Shown here: piece by piece, positions 48,579 through 58,015 of the stretch | Layout of the letters: every line of letters begins with the position of its first letter | How positions within the stretch are numbered: the first letter of the stretch is position 1 | Origin: an uncultured Massilia sp. | GTDB lineage: Bacteria; Pseudomonadota; Gammaproteobacteria; Burkholderiales; Burkholderiaceae_D | Direction of reading: 5' to 3' | Assembly: GCF_913773735.1 (NCBI RefSeq) | Contig: NZ_CAJYEB010000023.1 | Coordinates: 434,001-498,000 of the forward strand | DNA length: 64,000 bases | Made by a program: the position numbers and the translations under genes | The notes under the pieces: generated by a model | Seen by the model: the letters and a program-made list of their open reading frames with translations, nothing else | The model's database searches: none | Told to the model about the DNA's origin: nothing

Positions 48579-48661
48579 CGCTATTTAATAGCGTTTATAG
48601 GAAAAGAGGCGAGCATGCACACTACCGTACGACCAGATACATAGCGCGCTACAAAATAGCG
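48579..48661. promoter_or_regulatory. Two palindromic operators before the esterase gene
   Basis: CGCTATT-T-AATAGCG at 48579-48593 (perfect 7-bp arms) and CGCTACAAAATAGCG at 48647-48661 (5-bp arms). A looser version, GCGCGATTTAATATGCG, lies at 48044-48060 just before the OhrR-like gene. The shared motif links regulator and esterase. Confidence 0.65.
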
Positions 48662-48728
48662 AATGAAGTAAAACCATCACCCTTGAAGCGTCATCGCGCA
48701 TCGAACCACACCAAAGAAAGGAAACACC

Positions 48729-49742
48729 ATGAACACCGTGGCCAAGATCCTGTCCGCCTCCCTGTTCGTCATCGGCGCCCAGTCGGCCCTCGCCGCCCCG
48801 GTCGCCGAGCACAACACCCAGGCCTTCCTGAATGCGCTGAACGGCGGCGGCGGCAAGCCAATGGAGCAGATGACCCCGCAGGAAGCGCGCCAGGTGCTGG
48901 TCGGCGCCCAGAAATCGGTACAGGTCGACCTGTCCGGCGTGGACGTCAGCAACCGCACGATCACCCAGGACGGCCAGAAGGTCGACCTGACCGTCGTGCG
49001 CCCCCACGGCGCCAAGGGCGCAACCCCGGTCTTCATGTTCTTCCACGGCGGCGGCTGGGTGCTGGGCGACTACCCGACGCATGCCCGCCTGGTGCGCGAC
49101 CTGGTGACCTATTCCGGCGCCACCGCCGTGTTCGTGAACTACACGCCGTCGCCGGAAGCGAAGTATGGCGTGGCGATCGAGCAGGCCTATGCCGCCACCA
49201 AGTGGGTCGCCGCCAACGGCAAGGACATCGATGTCGACGGCAGCCGCCTGGCCGTGGCCGGCAATAGCGTCGGCGGCAACATGGCGGCCGTGGTCAGCCT
49301 GATGGCGAAGGACAGGGGCCAGCCGACGATCCGCTACCAGGTGCTGCTGTGGCCGGTGACCGACCATCATTTCGAGACCGGTTCGTACAACCAGTTCGCC
49401 GACAAGCACTTCCTCACGAAGAACATGATGAAGTGGTTCTGGGATAACTACACGACCGATGCCGCCAAGCGCAACGAGATCTACGCCTCGCCGCTGCGCG
49501 CCACGACCGCCCAGCTGAAGGGGCTGCCGCCGGCCCTGGTGCAGACCGCCGAGCTGGACGTGCTGCGCGACGAAGGCGAAGCCTATGCGCAGAAGCTGGA
49601 CGCGGCCGGCGTCGCCGTCACCGCCACCCGCTACAACGGCATGATCCACGACTACGGCCTGCTGAACCCGCTGGCCAGGGTGCCGGAAGTGCAGTCGGCC
49701 CTGCTGCAGGCCGGCACCGAGCTGAAAGTGCACCTGAAGTAA
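48729..49742 (+). CDS. Secreted alpha/beta hydrolase of the hormone-sensitive-lipase type
   Basis: A 337-aa esterase with AAAGGAAAC before ATG 48729. Residues 1-22 are a signal peptide (ILSASLFVIGAQSALA). The oxyanion motif HGGGW is near residue 105, nucleophile Ser is in AGNSVGG near 180, the acid is probably in AELDVLRDEG near 280 and the His in MIHDYGLL near 305. It lies 190 bases after the OhrR-like gene with two operator-like palindromes in between, so expression may respond to peroxides. The substrate is unknown. Confidence 0.85.
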   Translation: MNTVAKILSASLFVIGAQSALAAPVAEHNTQAFLNALNGGGGKPMEQMTPQEARQVLVGAQKSVQVDLSGVDVSNRTITQDGQKVDLTVVRPHGAKGATPVFMFFHGGGWVLGDYPTHARLVRDLVTYSGATAVFVNYTPSPEAKYGVAIEQAYAATKWVAANGKDIDVDGSRLAVAGNSVGGNMAAVVSLMAKDRGQPTIRYQVLLWPVTDHHFETGSYNQFADKHFLTKNMMKWFWDNYTTDAAKRNEIYASPLRATTAQLKGLPPALVQTAELDVLRDEGEAYAQKLDAAGVAVTATRYNGMIHDYGLLNPLARVPEVQSALLQAGTELKVHLK

Positions 49743-49890
49743 GCCGGGACGGGCCGCCCGCCGCGGTCCGGAAGTCCGCGCGGCCGGCGCAGTCCGGTCG
49801 GCCACGACGCCGGATGGTCCCGCTTGCCAGGCTGGGGATGAAATCGTGAACAAGCCCTGTTATCGTGGCGGGAAACGACGGGGAGGGAAC

Positions 49891-50628
49891 ATGAAGGCAG
49901 TGCAGTGCGCCGCGATCGCGGCATCGTTCGTCACGTGCGGGGCGCTGGCGCAGGCGCTGGAAGACCAGGTGGTCGTGGCGCCGCCGGCGGCTGTACAGGC
50001 GCGCGGTCCGGCAACAGCGGCGCCGGCGCCGGCGGCGGCATCGCCACTGTTGCCGCGGGCCGAAGCCGGCCTGTCGGCGACGCCTTCGCTATCCGCGCCG
50101 TTCGCCCGCCTGCAGCCGCAGCCGGCGTGGCACGCGTACTTGCGCGACGCGTCGGCGCCCGACCGGATGCCGCGCGACCCGTCCGCCTTCGGCCGCTGGG
50201 TCACCGATGCCAGGCTGCTCGCCGGCATCGAGCTGACGCCCTACCTCGCCCTGGAAGGCGGCTACGTCAACCTGGTCGACCGCGGCACGTATTTCGCCGA
50301 CTACGGGCGGATCGACGAGGCTGCCGGCGCGATGGGCGTGAAGGGGGCGAATACCCATGCCGCCGTCAAGCTCCAGGTGCCGGTGGGCGAGCGCTTCGAG
50401 GCCTACGGCAAGCTCGGCATGGCCTACAGCGAATTCAACCACCGCGACGCCAAGGGCAGGTCGGTGCAGGAAACCGATGCCGGCCCCTACGTCGGCGCGG
50501 GCGCGCGCTACCGGATCAACGGCAAGGCGTCGGTGAGCGCGGGCTACGAGCAGTACGGCGACACGGCGAACAAATGGGGCACCGGCAACAACAATGGCCT
50601 CAAGGCGAAGCTGAACGTCGGTTTCTGA
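49891..50628 (+). CDS. Outer-membrane beta-barrel protein (OmpA-like barrel)
   Basis: A 245-aa protein; ATG 49891 follows GGGGAGGGAAC. Residues 1-22 are a signal peptide. A low-complexity Ala/Pro linker (about 30-65) precedes an eight-stranded-type barrel whose strands alternate (ITPYLALEGGYVNLVDRG, FEAYGKLGMAYSEF, GAGARYRINGKASVSAGYEQ) and which ends in a terminal Phe (LKAKLNVGF). No C-terminal peptidoglycan domain. Convergent with emrE. Confidence 0.78.
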   Translation: MKAVQCAAIAASFVTCGALAQALEDQVVVAPPAAVQARGPATAAPAPAAASPLLPRAEAGLSATPSLSAPFARLQPQPAWHAYLRDASAPDRMPRDPSAFGRWVTDARLLAGIELTPYLALEGGYVNLVDRGTYFADYGRIDEAAGAMGVKGANTHAAVKLQVPVGERFEAYGKLGMAYSEFNHRDAKGRSVQETDAGPYVGAGARYRINGKASVSAGYEQYGDTANKWGTGNNNGLKAKLNVGF

Positions 50629-50958
50629 TCAGTGCGTGGCGCTGTTCGAGAACAGGTTGATGACCAGGACGCCGGCAATGATCAGGCCCATGCCGGCGAT
50701 GGCCGGGAAATCGAGGCGCTGCTTGAACACGATCCAGGCGATCAACGACACCAGCACGATGCCGCAGCCCGACCAGATCGCATAGGCGATGCCGGTCGGG
50801 ATGGTGCGCAACGCCAGCGACATCAGGTAGAACGACCCGGCGTACGCGCACACGGTGCCGAGCGAAGGCCAAAGCTTGCTGAATTCCTGCGAGGCCTTGA
50901 GCAGCGTGGTGCCGATCACTTCGAGCACGATGGCTGCGCCCAGGTAGACATACATCAT
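50629..50958 (-). CDS. emrE: Small multidrug resistance efflux protein
   Basis: A 109-aa proton-drug antiporter with four membrane helices. The essential Glu lies in LEVIGTTLLKAS (residue 13-14), and YAIWSGCGIVLVSLIAW, then FPAIAGMGLIIAGVLVIN, complete the family pattern. The start is one of two adjacent ATG codons (50958 or 50955) after AGGAACAG. It exports cationic compounds in the family. Orphan gene. Confidence 0.9.
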   Translation of the reverse strand: MMYVYLGAAIVLEVIGTTLLKASQEFSKLWPSLGTVCAYAGSFYLMSLALRTIPTGIAYAIWSGCGIVLVSLIAWIVFKQRLDFPAIAGMGLIIAGVLVINLFSNSATH

Positions 50959-51076
50959 TCGACTGTTCCTTGTATCGAGGTGCGCACGGGGTGTGCACGG
51001 GGTACGCACGGCACGCGGCGCCGTCGGCTGTGCGCGGCAGGCGCAGGCACGCCATCCGCACCAGCCCGTACCGACG

Positions 51077-51103
51077 AAAAAAAGGCGGGACCGAAGTCCC
51101 GCC
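51077..51103 (-). terminator. Rho-independent terminator of the TonB receptor gene
   Basis: GGCGGGAC and GTCCCGCC, perfect 8-bp stem with a 4-base loop; on the minus strand a run of seven T follows. It begins 28 bases after the receptor stop. Confidence 0.9.
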
Positions 51104-51130
51104 AAGAAGGGTACAGCAGACTGTGGAAAC

Positions 51131-53599
51131 TCAGAAGCGGTAGTTGATCGACGCTTCCCACGCGCGTCCGAAGATCGGCCGCGCATTGATCGGGCCGGTG
51201 CTGGCGCCGACCAGGCGCGAGTTGCCTTCGGTGAGGCCCAGCTCGTTGGTCACGTTGGTGCCGGTCACGCGCAGTTCCAGGTGCTCGGACAGCTCCAGCA
51301 GCGCGCCGACGTCGAGCATGTCGTACTTCGGCAGGTACTGGGTGTTGGCCTGGTCGGCCCAGCGCGCGCCGATGTGCGAGTAGGTGCCGTACAGCTTGAG
51401 CGCGTAGTCGCCCATCGGGATGCGGTAGCTCGGCGAGAAGCGGTACTGGAACTTCGGCTGGCGCTGCACCTGCTTGCCGGCGATCGCCGGGTTGTCCTTG
51501 TAGGTGGAGTCCTGCCAGTTGCCGGTCAGCTGCAGCTGCAGGTTGCGCACCGGACGCAGCGCCAGTTCGAATTCCACGCCCTTGCCCTCGGAGCCGCTGA
51601 CCGAGTACAGGATGTCGGTGGTGGTGATCTGCTGGAACGAGATGCCGGTGAAGTCGGTCCAGAACGCGTTCACGTAGGCGCTGTACAGCGGCGTCGCCGT
51701 CTTGAAGCCGACTTCGTACTGCGTGACCTTCGGGTTCGGGATGCGGTTGCGGTCGTCCACCACCGCCTGCGTGCCGGCGTTGCGCAGGTCGTCGAAGTAG
51801 ATGAAGGTGTGGCCCTGGTTGGCGCGCACGAACACGCTGGAGTTCTTCGTCAGCTTGTACAGGCCGCCGGCGGTGAACGAATTCGCGGAATCGCTGCGCG
51901 ACAGGCGCGTGAAGGTCCCGTTCGGCATCGAGGTGCCGTTGTTGTAGACGGTCAGCGGGTTGTTGTCGGTGTCCATGCTGGTCAGGTTCGACACCGAACC
52001 GGAAATGCGCTGCTTTTCGCGGCGCATGCCGGCGTCGACCTTGAAGCGGTCGTCGATGCGCCATTCGTCGGCGATGAACAGGGCCTTGTTGTCGCCGTCG
52101 TAGGAGGCGATGGGCGCGTAGTTGACGTTGCCGTCGGTGCCCTTGTTCGACACGATCACGCCGTTGTTCAGGGCGACGTCGATCAGGCGCGCGTTGGGCG
52201 TGGCCGTCATCAGGTGGCTGTTGCCGAGGAACCAGGTGTCGCGCGACGCATAGTCGGCGTAGTAGGCGCCGACCGTCAGCGTATTGTCCCGGCCGATCTC
52301 GCGGCTGACGCGGAATTCGTCGGTGAACGAACGCAGCTTTTTCTCGACCGCCCACAGGCCGGCCTGCACCACCTGCTGGCCGGGGGCGACCGCGCCGCCG
52401 CCGTTGGTGTAGGTGAGCGTGCCGCCGGTGGCGGGGCGGCCGGCGGCGGCCAGCGCGGCGGCGTTGCCGTTGGCCGAACCGATCGCCTGCGCCAGGTAGT
52501 CGGCCGCCGACAGCGGGTTGTTACCGGTGAACATGGCGATCGTATTCAGGTCGCCCTTGAAGTAGTTCGCCTTGTTCGACACGTCCCAGCCGCCCAGCTT
52601 CTGCTGGTAGTCGGCGCCGAACAGCGTCGACTGCAGGCCGCGGCCGTCGGCCAGGTCGTAGTTCAGCGTGCGGCCCGGGCCCGCCTCGACGGTGAAGTTG
52701 CGCATCTCATTGCTCATCAGGGTGCCGGTGAGCGGATCGAACCCGGGGAAGGACGAGATGCTGCGGCCCTCGTTGGCCGAGATCAGCGGCACGCCCGTGT
52801 AGAACGCGTTCTTGTCGTCGGTGTGGCGCGCATAGAAGGTCACTTCGCCGCCGTCGAGCTTGCGCGTGAGCGAGCCGGACAGCTGGCCGCCGTCGTCGGC
52901 CGGGAAGCCGGCGTCGCGCACGCCGTCGGTCTTGCGGTAGAAGCCGCCGACCATGCCGTACCAGTTGTCGGCGATCTTGCCGGAAAACACGCCGTCGACG
53001 CGGCGCAGGTTGCCGGTGCCCGTCGTGAGGCGGATGTTCCCCTCGGTCTCGTCGCCGCCCTTCTTCATGATGAAGTTCATCGTGGCGCCCGGCTGGCCCA
53101 CCGAATAGATCGTGCTCGGGCCGCCGCGCAGCACTTCCACGCGCTCGATGGTGTCGTCCAGGCGGAACGCCGAGGAGCCTTCGAAGAACGACAGCACCGG
53201 CACTGGATAGATCGGGTTGCCGTTCATCTGCACCGAGACGAACGGGGAGTCGCTGCCCGACGGGAAGCCGCGCACCTCGATGTTGGCGCCGGACTGGCCG
53301 CCGGTCGCCTCGGCGTACACGCCCGGCACGATCTTCAGCACGTCCGCCGTGCTGCTGGGCGCGGCCATCTTGAGCTGTTCCTCGCTGGCGGTGGTGATCG
53401 AGAAGCTGGTGTCGATCTTGCGGGTGCCGCTGGCCGAGGCCGTGCCGGTCACGACGACCTGCTGGATTTCCTTCTGGACGTCGCCGGATGGCGCCGGAGC
53501 AGGGGAGGTTTCCTGGGCGGCGGCCTGGGCATGGGCCACGAGGGCGGCGACGGCGAGCGCGACGGCCGACAGTTGCGGGAACTGGAGTGCTGTTTTCAT
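51131..53599 (-). CDS. TonB-dependent outer-membrane receptor, probably for alpha-glucosides
   Basis: An 822-aa receptor. Residues 1-28 are a signal peptide and a TonB-box-like QVVVTGTAS lies near residue 48. The plug domain (about 60-190) includes DVLKIVPGVYAEATGGQSG, IEVRGFPSGSDSP and IERVEVLRGGPSTIYSVGQP; the barrel follows and ends in a terminal Phe (ASINYRF). By sequence alone it would be called a siderophore receptor, but it shares its promoter region and two operator copies with the LacI-type regulator of the phosphorylase operon, so sugar uptake is the better guess. No iron-box is evident. Confidence 0.85.
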   Translation of the reverse strand: MKTALQFPQLSAVALAVAALVAHAQAAAQETSPAPAPSGDVQKEIQQVVVTGTASASGTRKIDTSFSITTASEEQLKMAAPSSTADVLKIVPGVYAEATGGQSGANIEVRGFPSGSDSPFVSVQMNGNPIYPVPVLSFFEGSSAFRLDDTIERVEVLRGGPSTIYSVGQPGATMNFIMKKGGDETEGNIRLTTGTGNLRRVDGVFSGKIADNWYGMVGGFYRKTDGVRDAGFPADDGGQLSGSLTRKLDGGEVTFYARHTDDKNAFYTGVPLISANEGRSISSFPGFDPLTGTLMSNEMRNFTVEAGPGRTLNYDLADGRGLQSTLFGADYQQKLGGWDVSNKANYFKGDLNTIAMFTGNNPLSAADYLAQAIGSANGNAAALAAAGRPATGGTLTYTNGGGAVAPGQQVVQAGLWAVEKKLRSFTDEFRVSREIGRDNTLTVGAYYADYASRDTWFLGNSHLMTATPNARLIDVALNNGVIVSNKGTDGNVNYAPIASYDGDNKALFIADEWRIDDRFKVDAGMRREKQRISGSVSNLTSMDTDNNPLTVYNNGTSMPNGTFTRLSRSDSANSFTAGGLYKLTKNSSVFVRANQGHTFIYFDDLRNAGTQAVVDDRNRIPNPKVTQYEVGFKTATPLYSAYVNAFWTDFTGISFQQITTTDILYSVSGSEGKGVEFELALRPVRNLQLQLTGNWQDSTYKDNPAIAGKQVQRQPKFQYRFSPSYRIPMGDYALKLYGTYSHIGARWADQANTQYLPKYDMLDVGALLELSEHLELRVTGTNVTNELGLTEGNSRLVGASTGPINARPIFGRAWEASINYRF

Positions 53600-53712
53600 C
53601 GTTGTCTCTCTTATGAGGATGGGGAATCCATTCGTCGGGGCGTCTCCTCCCCGGTGGCTCGACCGCTGCTTTGTATGTCAGTCAAGCAAGTAGAATCATT
53701 GAAACATTGAAA

Positions 53713-53748
53713 TGTTATCGATGTCAATCGGATTGTTATCGATGTCAT
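53713..53748. promoter_or_regulatory. Two LacI-type operator copies between receptor and regulator genes
   Basis: TGTTATCGATGTCA occurs at 53713-53726 and again at 53734-53747, start to start 21 bases, two helical turns. The core ATCGAT is palindromic, as in LacI/GalR operators. The same 14 bases occur inverted at 54901. Confidence 0.8.
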
Positions 53749-53821
53749 TTTTTGTCGACACTACATGGAAATCTGTCATAATGCGTCGGAAAACGACAAA
53801 CCCATCATCCACCGATCATCC

Positions 53822-54835
<1,014 letters not shown>

Positions 54836-54892
54836 GCGCGCGACGCCCCGACACGAGTCCCATCCGCCAAGCGAAACGAGAGGAAGAACACA

Positions 54893-57229
54893 GTGGAAAA
54901 TGACATCGATAACATCCCCGGCGGGCTGGAAGCCGAACCGTGGTGCATCCGCGAGCGCGGCCTGGACCCGCGCCGCGCTTTCCTGCACGAGACCCTGTTC
55001 ACGCTGGGTAACGGCTACATCGGCATGCGCGGCACGCCGGAAGAGGGCCACGGCCCGGGCGGCGCGTTGAAAGGCACGCTCGAGGGCACCTACCTGAACG
55101 GCTTCCACGACACCGAGGCGATCCACTACCCGGAGAACGCCTACGGCCTGGCGCGCACCAACGAGTTCATGCTCAACGTGCCGAACGCCAAGCGCATCAC
55201 GCTGGAAGTGGACGGCGCCCTGTTCACGCTCGACAGCGGCACCGTGCACGCGTACGAGCGCACGCTCGACTTCCGTACCGGCGTGCTGGCGCGCAGCGTC
55301 GAGTGGGAAGCGCCGTCGGGCCAGCGACTGCGCATCGACAGCCGGCGCCTGGTCTGCCTGCAGCGCAAGCACGTGGCCGCGCTCGAAGTCGCGGTCACGC
55401 CGCTGGACTTCTCGGGCACGGTGCGCCTCCTGGCCGACGTCGACGCCGCCGTGTCGAACATGCAGGCCGGCGACGATCCGCGCGTGGGCTCGGCGATCAC
55501 CGGCCCCAGTCTGCAACTGGTCGGGCGCGAGGTCGGCGAGACCGACGTGCTGGTGCTGCAGCGTACCCGCAACAGCGGCTTCCTGCTGGCCACGGCCACC
55601 GATTCGGTGCTGGACAGCCCGGCGCGCCTGGAACGCCTGGCCGGCGGCCATGCGTTCGAGGTGCAGGCGCGCCGGGGCGAGACCATCGTGCTGCGCAAGT
55701 TCGTGGCCTACGCCACCTCGCGCGACATGGACGAAGGCCAGGTGGGCGCGCATGCCCGCGCCGAGGTCGCGCGCGCCAGGGCGGACGGGTTCGACGCGCT
55801 GGTGGCCGAGCAGGGCGCCTGGCTGGCGGGGTTCTGGAACGAGGCCGACGTCGTCATCGACGGCGACGACGCGCTGCAGCAGGGCGTGCGCTTCAACCAG
55901 TTCCACCTGCTGCAGTCGGTCGGGCGCGACGGCAAGACCAATATCGCGGCCAAGGGCGTGACCGGCGAAGGCTACGAGGGCCACTATTTCTGGGACACGG
56001 AAATCTACGTGTTCCCGTTCTTCCTGTTCTCGCGCCCCGAGATCGCGCGCGCGCTGCTGCAGTACCGCTACAACGGCCTGCCCAAGGCACGCGAGCGGGC
56101 GCGCCAGATGGCGCATGCGCGCGGCGCGCTGTACCCGTGGCGCACCATCGCCGGCGAGGAGTGCTCGGCCTACTACCCGGCCGGCACGGCCCAGTACCAC
56201 ATCAATGCCGACGTGGCCTACTCGATCCGGCTGTACTGGCTCGCCACCGGCGACCTGGACTTCATCGCGCAATGCGGCGCCGAGATCCTGCTGGAGACGG
56301 CGCGCATCTGGCTCGGCCTGGGCTCGTGGGACCGCCAGGGACGCTTCTGCATCAACGAGGTGACCGGCCCGGACGAATACACGGCCCTGGTCAACAACAA
56401 CTACTACACGAACGCCATGGCGCGCATGCACATGACGTTCGCGGCCGACATGATCGAACGCCTGCGCGCCGAGCGGCCGGGCGAGCACGCGCGGGTGGCG
56501 GCGGCGATCGGCCTGGAGGATGCCGAGATCGCGGCCATGCGCGCCGCCGGCGCCGCCATGCGCCTGCCCTACGACGAGGAGCTCGGCATCCACGAGCAGG
56601 ACGACAGCTTCCTGTCCAAGAAGCCTTGGGATTTCGCCAACACGCCGCAGGAACATTATCCGCTGCTGCTGCACTACCACCCGCTGGTGATCTACCGCCA
56701 CCAGGTCTGCAAGCAGGCCGACGTGGTGCTGGCGCTGATGCTGCTGTCGAACCAGTTCGCGCTCGACGACAAGCGCCGCGACTTCGACTACTACGAGCGC
56801 GTGACGACGCACGATTCCTCGCTGTCGTCCTGCATCTTCAGCATCGTGGCGAGCGAGGTCGGCTACCGCGACAAGGCCTACGCCTACTTCATGGAGACGG
56901 CGCGCCTGGACCTCGACAACACCCACGCCAACACCCAGACCGGCGTGCACACGGCCGCCATGGCCGGTACCTGGCTGGGCGTGGCCTACGGCTTCGGCGG
57001 CATGCGCCTGGACGAGGACGGCCTGCGCTTCGCCCCCGCGCTGCCCGACAGATGGACCGGCTACCGCTTCCAGGTGCACGTGCGCGGCGCGCTGCTGGAA
57101 GTGGCGGTCGGCCCCGGCGGCGCCGGCTACCGCCTGCTGAAGGGCGCGCACCTGGCGCTGGCGCACCGCGGCCGCGCCTTCGAACTGAACGCGGGACAAC
57201 CGCACATCCACATGGGAGACCTCGCATGA
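54893..57229 (+). CDS. Glycoside hydrolase family 65 phosphorylase (maltose/alpha-glucoside type)
   Basis: A 778-aa enzyme starting at GTG 54893 with AGAGGAAG upstream. It is an inverting disaccharide phosphorylase: phosphate splits an alpha-glucoside into glucose and beta-glucose 1-phosphate. Domain order is normal: N-terminal beta-sandwich (about 10-270), linker, and an alpha/alpha barrel (about 320-700) with GYEGHYFWDTEIYVFPF, then the general-acid Glu E495 in GPDEYTALVNNNYYTN; a small C-terminal domain follows. Maltose, kojibiose, nigerose and trehalose phosphorylases share these features, so the exact disaccharide is open. The pgmB gene overlaps by four bases, which supports phosphorylase over hydrolase. 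Confidence 0.9.
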   Translation: MENDIDNIPGGLEAEPWCIRERGLDPRRAFLHETLFTLGNGYIGMRGTPEEGHGPGGALKGTLEGTYLNGFHDTEAIHYPENAYGLARTNEFMLNVPNAKRITLEVDGALFTLDSGTVHAYERTLDFRTGVLARSVEWEAPSGQRLRIDSRRLVCLQRKHVAALEVAVTPLDFSGTVRLLADVDAAVSNMQAGDDPRVGSAITGPSLQLVGREVGETDVLVLQRTRNSGFLLATATDSVLDSPARLERLAGGHAFEVQARRGETIVLRKFVAYATSRDMDEGQVGAHARAEVARARADGFDALVAEQGAWLAGFWNEADVVIDGDDALQQGVRFNQFHLLQSVGRDGKTNIAAKGVTGEGYEGHYFWDTEIYVFPFFLFSRPEIARALLQYRYNGLPKARERARQMAHARGALYPWRTIAGEECSAYYPAGTAQYHINADVAYSIRLYWLATGDLDFIAQCGAEILLETARIWLGLGSWDRQGRFCINEVTGPDEYTALVNNNYYTNAMARMHMTFAADMIERLRAERPGEHARVAAAIGLEDAEIAAMRAAGAAMRLPYDEELGIHEQDDSFLSKKPWDFANTPQEHYPLLLHYHPLVIYRHQVCKQADVVLALMLLSNQFALDDKRRDFDYYERVTTHDSSLSSCIFSIVASEVGYRDKAYAYFMETARLDLDNTHANTQTGVHTAAMAGTWLGVAYGFGGMRLDEDGLRFAPALPDRWTGYRFQVHVRGALLEVAVGPGGAGYRLLKGAHLALAHRGRAFELNAGQPHIHMGDLA
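54901..54914. promoter_or_regulatory. Third operator copy, overlapping the phosphorylase start
   Basis: TGACATCGATAACA, the exact reverse complement of the two copies at 53713 and 53734. It begins eight bases after the first base of the GTG start codon and lies within the first codons (Asp-Ile-Asp-Asn). Confidence 0.7.
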
Positions 57230-57879
57230 CGCCATCCAGCACCCGCTTCCGGGCGGTCATCTTCGACCTCGACGGCGTCATCACCGACACCGCGCGCTAC
57301 CATTACCTGGCCTGGAAACGCCTGGCCGACGGCATCGGCGCGCCGTTCGACGAGGCCTTCAACGAGGAACTCAAGGGCGTCGACCGCATGGGGTCGCTGG
57401 AACTGATCCTGGCGCGCGCGCCGCGCGTCCATGGGGCCGACGAGAAGCTGGCGCTGGCCGACGCCAAGAACGAGCACTACCGGCGCCTGATCGCGACCAT
57501 GACCCCGGGCGACCTGCTGCCGGGCGCCCTGCGCGCGCTGGAGCAGGTGCGCGCGGCCGGCCTGAAGACCGGCCTGGCCTCGGTCAGCAAGAACGCGTTC
57601 ACGGTGCTCGACCGCCTGGGCATCCGCGCGCGCTTCGACTACGTGGTCGATGCCGCCACCGTCAGGAACAGCAAGCCCGATCCGGAAATCTTCCTGCGCG
57701 CGGCGGACGCGCTGGGCGTCGCGCCGGGCGACTGCCTGGGCGTGGAGGACGCGGCGGCCGGCGTGGCGTCGATCAAGGCGGCGGGCATGTTCGCCGTGGG
57801 CGTGGGCGACGCGCAGGTGCTGCGCCAGGCGGATGTCGTGATACCGTCGCTGGAGCGGTTCGACCTGTTCGCTTATTGA
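57226..57879 (+). CDS. pgmB: Beta-phosphoglucomutase
   Basis: A 217-aa HAD-family enzyme converting beta-glucose 1-phosphate to glucose 6-phosphate. The nucleophile and acid/base Asp lie in FDLDGVITDTARYHYLAWK (about residues 13-31), where the DGVITDT stretch is typical of beta-phosphoglucomutase; LASVSKNA supplies the phosphate-binding Ser, and SKPDPEIF with GVEDAAAGVASIKAAG complete the site. ATG overlaps the phosphorylase stop. It uses the direct product of the GH65 enzyme. Confidence 0.93.
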   Translation: MTPSSTRFRAVIFDLDGVITDTARYHYLAWKRLADGIGAPFDEAFNEELKGVDRMGSLELILARAPRVHGADEKLALADAKNEHYRRLIATMTPGDLLPGALRALEQVRAAGLKTGLASVSKNAFTVLDRLGIRARFDYVVDAATVRNSKPDPEIFLRAADALGVAPGDCLGVEDAAAGVASIKAAGMFAVGVGDAQVLRQADVVIPSLERFDLFAY

Positions 57880-57893
57880 CGGTTGCGCACACC

Positions 57894-57974
57894 GTCGCCC
57901 CGGCGCAGGCCGGGGCCCAATGTTCGCAGTCCGGCTGCGCGGCGGCATTGGACCCCGGCCTGCGCCGGGGCGAC
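57894..57974. repeat. REP-like inverted doublet 4
   Basis: Copies at about 57894-57923 and 57945-57974 in opposite orientation with a 20-base spacer, between pgmB and the MFS gene. The closest to a perfect hairpin of the four. Confidence 0.78.
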
Positions 57975-58015
57975 GTGCTTGCGGTTGCGGCATCATAAAA
58001 AATACTGGAGACACC

